Origin: Bradyrhizobium rifense | Lineage (GTDB): Bacteria; Pseudomonadota; Alphaproteobacteria; Rhizobiales; Xanthobacteraceae | Assembly (NCBI RefSeq): GCF_008123425.1 | Contig: NZ_VSSS01000041.1 | Coordinates: forward strand, 186,309 to 250,308 | DNA: 64,000 nucleotides | Direction of reading: 5' to 3' | Shown here: positions 9,501 through 16,400 of the stretch, piece by piece | Layout of the letters: every line of letters begins with the position of its first letter | Position numbering within the stretch: position 1 is the stretch's first letter | Position numbers and translations under genes: made by a program | Notes under the pieces: generated by a model | The model's database searches: none | Told to the model about the DNA's origin: nothing | The model's input: only the letters and a program-made list of their open reading frames with translations

Positions 9501-12500
9501 GCCTTGGCGTGCAGCGCCAAATGCTGCATCAGTTCGAGACCTATGCCGCCCAGTCCGCCGGTGACGAGGTACACCCCGCCGGGCCGCAGCCAGGTGCGCA
9601 CGTCCGGCGCGGGATCCAGCACCAGCGGATCGAAACGCTGCACCCATCGCCCACCGTCGCGCAGCACCACAAGTGGATCGCGCTTGCTGCCGCAGAGCTC
9701 GCCGAGCAGGCGATCCGCCAGGAGCGCTTCCGCGCCGGATCTGGCCGGCGGCATGACCACGTCGAGGACCGAACATGATGCGCCTGGCATCTCGCGCGGC
9801 AACACGCGGCAGACGCCCATCAAGGTAGACTTTTCGGGATGTAGCTCGCTTTCGCCGGGAAGCGCCTCGATCGCGGTGCCAATCGCGGTCAGCCGGACCT
9901 GATCGATCTCGAATGTCAAGGCCTGCGCCAGAAATAGCAGGCTGTAGAAACTTCGAACCGCACCGTTGTCCCAAGCAGCAAGGTCGGCGTCACCGGTCGA
10001 GCCGAAGAACCGCCTCGGCCTCGGAGCGAGCGCCCAGAGGTGGACAATATGCGCCGGCAGCGCATCCTGCCTTCGCAGCCCCTCCATCAATCTGGAGTAA
10101 TCGGCGGCGCGGGCCGGATCGATCGTGAAGCTCAGCGCGCTGCGCTCTGCAAACTGAGGCGCAGCTGTGACCGTGGCAACCCGTCCGCCGGACGCGCGCA
10201 GGCGCTTGACGATTGCGGTGGCCAAAGGTGAACTGTCGGTGAAAACCAGCCACGGCTTGCGAAGCTCCTCTTCAGGAAGCTGCCCGGAGGGCGCCGAACG
10301 CACGAACGCGGGGACCGAGAACCATCGGCTCAAATCAGGTCGCCGTGTCAGCGAGGTGGTGTGCGTGGCCTGTACGCCTTTGTCGATCCAATACCGTTGC
10401 CTTTCGAAGGGATAGGTCGGCAGCGGCACGCGGCGTTGTGAATCCTGCGCGAAGAAACTGAAAGGATCGATCTCGATGCCGGTAACCCAGAGTCGGCCCA
10501 CCGCCTCTTTCAGGAAGGCGACGTCCGACGCCGCTTCGTTGGGATGACGAAGCGAGGTGGTCACGACCGCGGCTTTGCCGGGCTGCTGCCTGCAGAGGCT
10601 GGCGAGCGTGCGACCAGGTCCGACCTCCAACAGCGCTCGGCTGCCACTCCCCAGCACCGTCCGAGCGCCCTGGTCGAACCGCACAGTGTTTCGGAGATGA
10701 CGGACCCAGTAGGCCGGGTCCATCGCTTCGGCGTCGGTGATCCAGGTTCCGGTCAGGTTGGACACGAACGGGATCGCCGGCTTCTGGAACCGGATAGGTC
10801 GGCAGAAGCACTCGAACTCCGACAGGATCGGCTCAAGCATCGATGAGTGTGCGGCGACGTCGATGTGAATGCGAGTGTGGTCGATCTGCTTCGCAGCAAA
10901 CTCGGCCTCAAGCCGCGCGATCGCGTCCACCGGGCCTGATACGACGCAAAGCGAAGGTCCGTTCACGGCAGCAAGCGAGAGCTCGTTGCCAAGCCGCGGC
11001 AGCATCTGCTCCTCGGACAACGCGACCGACAGCATGGCGCCGCGGGGCAGCGTCTCGAACAACTTGCCGCGCAGCGCAACTAGCGACATTGCATCCGGCA
11101 TCGTGAGCACGCCCGAGACGCAGGCGGCGGCGTACTCGCCGGCGCTGTGTCCGATCAGCGCGGCGGGGACCAGGCCCCACGATCGCAGCAGCATCGCCAG
11201 GGCGTACTCGACGGCGAACAGTGCAGGAAGAGCCAAAGAGGGGGCCTCCAACTGCTTGTCCGCCTCGGCCACCGCGTCGGGCGATGGGAACATCAATCTG
11301 CGTAGATCGACCGTGAGGCAGGGTTGAACGACGGCAAGGCAGGCATCCAATGCGTCGCGGAAAACGGGTTCTTTCTCATAGAGTTCGGCGCCCATGCCGG
11401 CGTATTGCGCTCCGCCGCCCGGGAAGAGGAACACCGTCGAAGGTTGCTCGCGCGCGACCTTGCCCGTGAAGATGCGCTGCGGATCGCAGGCCTCCAATTG
11501 GGCCATCGCCGAGGCCGTATCGCGCGCCACCAAAGAGCGGCGGACCTCGAAGGCCTCGCGCCCGGCCATCAGCGTGAATGCGACCTCATCGAGCGGCAGT
11601 TTCGGATTCGTCCGCAGATGGTTGGCCAGATTCCGTGTCGCAGCGTCGAGCGCCGCGCTGGTTCGCGACGACAGCAGAAGCAATTGCGGTCCCGCGTCCC
11701 GACGCGCCCGCGAGGGCCGTGGCGGGGCCTCTTCTAGGATGAGGTGGGCGTTGGTGCCGCCGGCGCCGAGGCTCGTGACACCTGCAATCCGCCTCCTGCC
11801 AGAGGTCGCCGGCCACGGCCGCAGGCTGGCGTTGACGAAGAATGGCGAGTCGGAAAAGCTGGCCTGCGGATTTGGCGTCTGATAGTGCAGCGTGGCCGGC
11901 AGCTCGCGGTGCTCAAGCGCGCAAATGGTCTTGATCAGGCTGCACATGCCCGCGGCCTCGCCGGCATGGCCAATGTTGGATTTGACCGAACCGATCGCGC
12001 ATGACCGGCGTGGGACGTTGGGCCCAAAAGCCTCGACTAGCGCCGTGATCTCGATGGGGTCGCCGATCAGCGTGCCGGTGCCGTGCGCCTCTACATAGGA
12101 TACCTCTTCGGGCGCGACACCGGCGAGGTCCAGCGCCTCGGAAATGACCCGGGCCTGCCCGCTGATGCTGGGGGCGAGGTATCCCACCTTGTCAGAGCCA
12201 TCATTGTTGATCGCCGAGCCGCGTATCACTGCACGGATGCAGTCGCCGTCGCGCAGGGCGTCCGAGAGCCGTTTGAGAACGACACAACCGACGGCGGATG
12301 CCATCACCGTGCCGCCGGCCTGGGCATCGAATGGACGACAGTGTCCGTCGGGAGACAGGATCTCTCCCGGCCTATACAGGTAGCCTCGCTGCTCGGGGTA
12401 AATGGTGGAGGCGCCAGCCAGCGCCACGTCGCATTCGCCATTGAGCAGACTCTGGCAGGCGAGATGAACCGCGACGAGCGATGACGAGCAGGCCGTCTGC

Positions 12501-13042
12501 ACATTCATGCTCGGGCCGACGAGGTCGAGTTCGTAGGATACGCGCGTTGCGAGGAAGTTCGGATCGTTGCCGGTGTGACGCAGCAGCCACGCGCCGATCG
12601 AGCGCAGGACCTCTTCATTGGTCGCGAGGTTGTAGGTGAAATATTCGCTCGCGCCTGACGCGGCAAAGACGGCGACCGGGCCGCCGATCTTTCCGCCGAC
12701 ATAGCCCGCATCCTCGAAAGCCTCCGATGAGCATTCGAGAAACAGGCGGTGCTGCGGGTCGAACACGGCGGCGTCGCGGGGGGAGATGCCGAAAAATCCT
12801 GCATCAAATTGATCGATGCCATCCAGATAGCCGCACGCCTTGACATAGGACGGGTCGCGCAGCAACTCGGGGCGCTCGCCGACGGCAAGCAGCTCCTGCT
12901 CGGTGAAGACACAAACGGTTTCACGACCCTCGCGGATGTTCTCCCAGAACTTTGCCACGCTGGGGGCGCCAGGGAAACGTCCTGCCATGCCAACGACTGC
13001 GATGGAAGACGCTTCGCTGCCGCTTGTACCTCCAATTGACAT
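6596..13042 (-). CDS. Modular type I polyketide synthase, KS-AT-KR-DH-ACP-TE
   Basis: About 2148 residues in a single module. KS (about 10-440): active Cys in QTACSSSL near 186, His in EAHGTGT near 320 and SNIGHAGE near 360. AT (about 535-830): FLFPGGGAQYAGMG and GHSAGEY near 630, with VAAHS where extender-specific motifs usually sit, so the extender is not decided. KR (core about 1150-1360): LVTGGLGGIG near 1157 and catalytic Ser/Tyr in SSVSSILGLAGQVDYTAAN. DH (about 1390-1650): GEHIVRDGQAVIPGTG and HPALLDMATG. ACP: FFELGGQSL, Ser near 1778. TE (about 1880-2130): HGAGG, GYSGGG near 1956, terminal GNHD. DH after KR is not the canonical order. ATG at 13042 follows AGGA by 7 bases; a GTG one codon earlier is possible. 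It is divergent from the NRPS. Confidence 0.93.
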   Translation of the reverse strand: MSIGGTSGSEASSIAVVGMAGRFPGAPSVAKFWENIREGRETVCVFTEQELLAVGERPELLRDPSYVKACGYLDGIDQFDAGFFGISPRDAAVFDPQHRLFLECSSEAFEDAGYVGGKIGGPVAVFAASGASEYFTYNLATNEEVLRSIGAWLLRHTGNDPNFLATRVSYELDLVGPSMNVQTACSSSLVAVHLACQSLLNGECDVALAGASTIYPEQRGYLYRPGEILSPDGHCRPFDAQAGGTVMASAVGCVVLKRLSDALRDGDCIRAVIRGSAINNDGSDKVGYLAPSISGQARVISEALDLAGVAPEEVSYVEAHGTGTLIGDPIEITALVEAFGPNVPRRSCAIGSVKSNIGHAGEAAGMCSLIKTICALEHRELPATLHYQTPNPQASFSDSPFFVNASLRPWPATSGRRRIAGVTSLGAGGTNAHLILEEAPPRPSRARRDAGPQLLLLSSRTSAALDAATRNLANHLRTNPKLPLDEVAFTLMAGREAFEVRRSLVARDTASAMAQLEACDPQRIFTGKVAREQPSTVFLFPGGGAQYAGMGAELYEKEPVFRDALDACLAVVQPCLTVDLRRLMFPSPDAVAEADKQLEAPSLALPALFAVEYALAMLLRSWGLVPAALIGHSAGEYAAACVSGVLTMPDAMSLVALRGKLFETLPRGAMLSVALSEEQMLPRLGNELSLAAVNGPSLCVVSGPVDAIARLEAEFAAKQIDHTRIHIDVAAHSSMLEPILSEFECFCRPIRFQKPAIPFVSNLTGTWITDAEAMDPAYWVRHLRNTVRFDQGARTVLGSGSRALLEVGPGRTLASLCRQQPGKAAVVTTSLRHPNEAASDVAFLKEAVGRLWVTGIEIDPFSFFAQDSQRRVPLPTYPFERQRYWIDKGVQATHTTSLTRRPDLSRWFSVPAFVRSAPSGQLPEEELRKPWLVFTDSSPLATAIVKRLRASGGRVATVTAAPQFAERSALSFTIDPARAADYSRLMEGLRRQDALPAHIVHLWALAPRPRRFFGSTGDADLAAWDNGAVRSFYSLLFLAQALTFEIDQVRLTAIGTAIEALPGESELHPEKSTLMGVCRVLPREMPGASCSVLDVVMPPARSGAEALLADRLLGELCGSKRDPLVVLRDGGRWVQRFDPLVLDPAPDVRTWLRPGGVYLVTGGLGGIGLELMQHLALHAKARLVCVGRSAMPKESAWDRWLQDHGVDDSTSRRIEKVRALQALGAEVMLAAADVTDRDAMADVVTEATRRFGRINGVFHCAGVLKDQLIALRAPETRSAVLSVKAKGALVLQSLFSDGDLDVLVNFSSVSSILGLAGQVDYTAANAVLDAVAKGRTARGSRTRTVSINWNAWKEVGMLATLVRERHGTTAGDLASAGALLGDCVRDDVEQTVFRSVLHPRTHWPLGEHIVRDGQAVIPGTGFLELACAALAYRPEDRPIDIRDLIFLQPFTVGSGEARTINIRLNREGDHRLVIYGESDEQPYVTARAAYVDSPAVPRQSVSAIRERCRERGEVINGRLVQNFMDFGPRWANLRAINLGEGEALIDLALPAAFASDLATYALHPALLDMATGAAQKLIPRFASHDDFYVPFSYGHVLVRRPVPATFSSHVRLQAADSKSAIFDVTLLDEDGNELVSIERFIMRRVKAFAATPASPRPARPDGPETAEESFLREGMTTAEGLEALDRILGCDVSPQIAASTLDLDLWLDRLDHGGRGTPAEEVNWSIGTPGLVRPGGDAGLRAPRDAIERDLAAIWQDMLGVQQVSIDDDFFELGGQSLIAMRLFNRIRKEHGVELPLSVLFQAPTIAATAALLREAKGLAAIDPSADGVGALPQVRVQDLPSSHGASAAIDHEAAEFPLAADMHSARLPVVPRSLVEIARGGDRPPLFCVHGAGGNVLNFRDLSWGLHHDQPFFALQARGVDGRSSPHTSIEDMARAYIAEIRALRPHGPYLLAGYSGGGVVAFEMAQQLTALGEEVPLLVFFDTFHPQMPMRTVSLDRMLLRLRNEGLGYIKEIVRKRRERVHVARERLQIKMYVRGNKPVPHALRDRQLTDNFGQAAACYRPQPWQGKAILFRAESVPYIYGGGGPYYGWDSVIMGGLNTVMIPGNHDTLLLGANAKVLMGPLNAALDKADSRTPCQSARNERTRV

Positions 13043-13499
13043 CACTTTTTCCTGTACCGGGCTCGCTCCGAGGGGCGTAAATCAGCTGCAAAGCACCGAA
13101 TAATTCAAGTTGAAATATGAAGGCGGTTTAACTGGGCGAGGTGCCGCCGAGCCGAGCCAGTCGACGAGATCTAGCTTGATCGGCGTGCCGTTAACGAGCC
13201 GGCTTGCAATCGTTATGCATTTGTCGCTCTCCGTCCATGGGACGCGATCAGATAGCTCGAACTTTTTCGAAACATCGCCAGTAAGGTAAATCTACCGATG
13301 ACACTTTGGGTCCCGGCATTAACACCGACTGTAAATCAAGCTCTTATTTTTTTTTAAATTGCTCTGACCTTGTCGGCTATAACAGTTATATTGCATCTGA
13401 TTTAAAATATGATTTTTGGCGGTTAATATAACGCCGCTGAGGCTGCGCCCGCCCTTTCGCGGTCCAGGCGGCCGCCCGCGATGACCTTTTGGGAGTACC
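13043..13499. promoter_or_regulatory. Divergent PKS/NRPS promoter region with perfect palindrome
   Basis: The 457-base region between the two megasynthase genes must hold both promoters. It is clearly AT-richer than its surroundings, with a T-run at about 13346-13355. At 13378-13390 lies the perfect palindrome TATAACAGTTATA, a candidate operator. A related GTTAATATAAC follows at about 13423-13433. The NRPS ATG at 13500 has GGGAG 5 bases upstream. No regulator gene adjoins the cluster. Confidence 0.5.
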
Positions 13500-16400
13500 A
13501 TGGTTCAGGACAGTTATCCTCTCTCGCCGCTCCAGCAGGGCATGCTGTTCCATCACCTTGAGGCGCGTACCCGGGGCGTGGATGTTGAACAGCTCGAGAT
13601 ACGGCTCAAGGAGCCGATCGACACCAATTCCCTCGCCGATGCATGGGCCATGGTCGCCAAACAACACTCGATCCTGCGCACCCGGTTCCGCTGGGAAGGC
13701 CTGCAAGTTCCTCTGCAGGAGGTCCTGGGCGAGGTCGTGGTGCCGTTCGAGACGCGCGACCTGTCGGGAATGACGGCCGAGCAGCAGGAAGAGGCGTTGA
13801 GCATTTTCTTGGCCGAGGATCGATCGCGAGCCTTCGCCCTCGACGTTGCGCCGCTCTGGCGCGTGACGGTACTGCATCTCGCCACCGATCGCCACCGACT
13901 CGTCTTCACATATTCGCACGCCATTCTGGACTCCTGCTACGCTTTCGTGGTGAAGGAGGTGCTCGACGTCTATGCAGCTATAGCGCGCGGCGCGCAGCCG
14001 TCGTTCGAGGAACGTCCGGCCTTTCGCGTGCATATCGCCTGGCTTCAACGGCACCTAGCAACGAACGCAGTGGCCGCCGAGGCGTACTGGCGCAACTTTC
14101 TGACCGGCTTCCGCACTCCGACCAATCTCGAAACGCTGCGGATTGCCGCTTCGGAAGTGCGCCCCGCCGCAGGTCACGCCACCCTCGAATTCGCGCTATC
14201 GCCGGCCGACACGGGGAAGCTGCATGATCTCTCCGCGCAGGCCTCATTGCGGACGTCCATCCTTGTCGAGGTCGCTTGGTCACTCGTGCTTTCGGCGTTT
14301 TCGGCCCAGGAGGATGTCGTTTATGGACTGACCAGGGCCGGCCGCCGGTCGTCGATCGAAGGAGCAGACCGAGTTATCGGGCTGTTCATCAATACCGTGC
14401 CGATCCGGGTCAAGCTGCCCTCTGAATTGCCGGTGCTGGAATTATGCCGCCAACTGCGCGAGCAGCACGTCGAGCTGCGCCGGTTCGAACACACGCCGCT
14501 CGTCGATATCCTTCGCCTCAGCGAGGTGCCTCGCGGACAATCGCTTTTTGACTCCATCATCGTCTTCAATTCGCAAACCGACGATGCGCGCCTGAAGTCG
14601 TTCGGTCAGGAATGGCAGCGTCGCGACTTCATGCTGCACGACCAGACCAATTTTCCGTTCAACGTGATGGCCTATGACGGCCGTCGGTTAACGTTCAAAT
14701 TGTCATACGACACGAACTGTTTTGCGCCGGCCGCCGCCGAGCGCATCGCCGATCTGTTGCGGGCGATCCTTGTCGCGATCGCCGACCAGCCGGAGGCCAA
14801 GCTCGGCGATCTGCCACGGCTGCCATCGCAGGACGCCGGTTCGATACTCCGGGCCTGGAACGACACCGAGAGACCACTGCCGGGTCCGCACTGTGTGCAT
14901 GAGGCCTTTGAAGCGCAGGTCGATCGCACACCTGACAAAGTGGCGTTGGTCGACGGCGCCCGCTCGCTCACCTATCGCGAACTCGATCGGCGCGCCAACC
15001 ATGTCGCCCGCGCGCTGATCGCTGAAGGTGCGAAGCCGGACCAGATGGTCGGCATCTACGTCGAGCGATCGGCCGAAATGATGATCGGTCTGCTTGGCGT
15101 CCTCAAGGCCGGTGCAGCCTATGTGCCGATGGATCCTTCGTATCCCGGTGAGCGGATCGCGCTCATGCTCGAAGACTCCCGCGCCGGCGTGGTAGTCACC
15201 ACGACGAACCTGGCCGGCGCGCTGCCGCCTCACACCCGCGCTCTGTGCGTTGAGTCGGGCGGAGAGGCCGGCCAAGCGGATCGATCGTACGTGGCGGTGT
15301 CAGGCGAAAACCTTGCCTATGTCATCTTCACGTCCGGCTCCACCGGACGTCCCAAAGGGGTGATGCTCGAGCACCGCAACGTCACCAACTTCTTCGAAGG
15401 CATGGACCAGGCATTGGGGACGGAGCCGGGCGTGTGGCTCGCGACCACCAGCATCTCGTTCGACATTTCGGTATTGGAGCTGTTCTGGACGCTGGCGCGC
15501 GGCTTTACGGTGGTCATCCAGCATGAGCCCGAGCGGCTGGCGCGCGGGGCGGCAAGTACGGCATCGAGCGCCAGACCGATCGATTTCAGCCTGTTCTACT
15601 TCGCCGCCGATGCGGCCGAGGGTGACGGCGGCAAGTACCGCCTGTTGCTCGAAGGTGCCAAATATGCCGATGAGCACAACTTCTCCGCGGTGTGGACGCC
15701 GGAACGCCACTTCCATCCCTTCGGCGGCCTGTATCCAAATGCGGCGCTGACCGGCGCAGCAGTCGCAGCCGTCACCCGGCGCATCGGCATCCGGGCCGGG
15801 AGCGTGGTGCTGCCGCTGCACAACCCGATCCGCGTCGCGGAGGAATGGTCGGTCGTCGACAACCTGTCCAACGGCCGCGTCGGACTGAGCTTCGCATCCG
15901 GATGGCACGCCCGCGACTTCGTGCTGCAGCCGGAGAACTACAAGAAGCGCCGCGAACTGATGGCCAGCGGCATCGAGACCGTGAAGGCGCTCTGGCGCGG
16001 CGAGGCGGTCAAGGCGGTTGGCGGCGACGGCCAGCCGGTCGAAGTGAAGACTTTTCCGCCTCCGGTGCAGCGCGAGCCCAAATTGTGGGTGACCGCAAGC
16101 TCGCATCCGGACACTTTCGCGCTGGCCGGACGGCTAGGCGCCAACGTGCTGACAAACTTGCTGGTGATGAAGTCCGAGGAGCTCGTCGCGAATATCGCGG
16201 TCTATCGCAAGGCTTGGACCGACGCCGGCCATGACGGGGCAGGGGTGGTCACCCTCATGCTGCACACCTTCGTGGGCCCCGACGCGGCGGAGGTCCGTAC
16301 CAAGGTGCGAGGTCCTTTCCTGGAATACCTCAAGACCTCGACCGACCTCATCTCCAAGATGCGATGGGAGCTGACTGCATTCGCCAAGGGCGATGATCGG

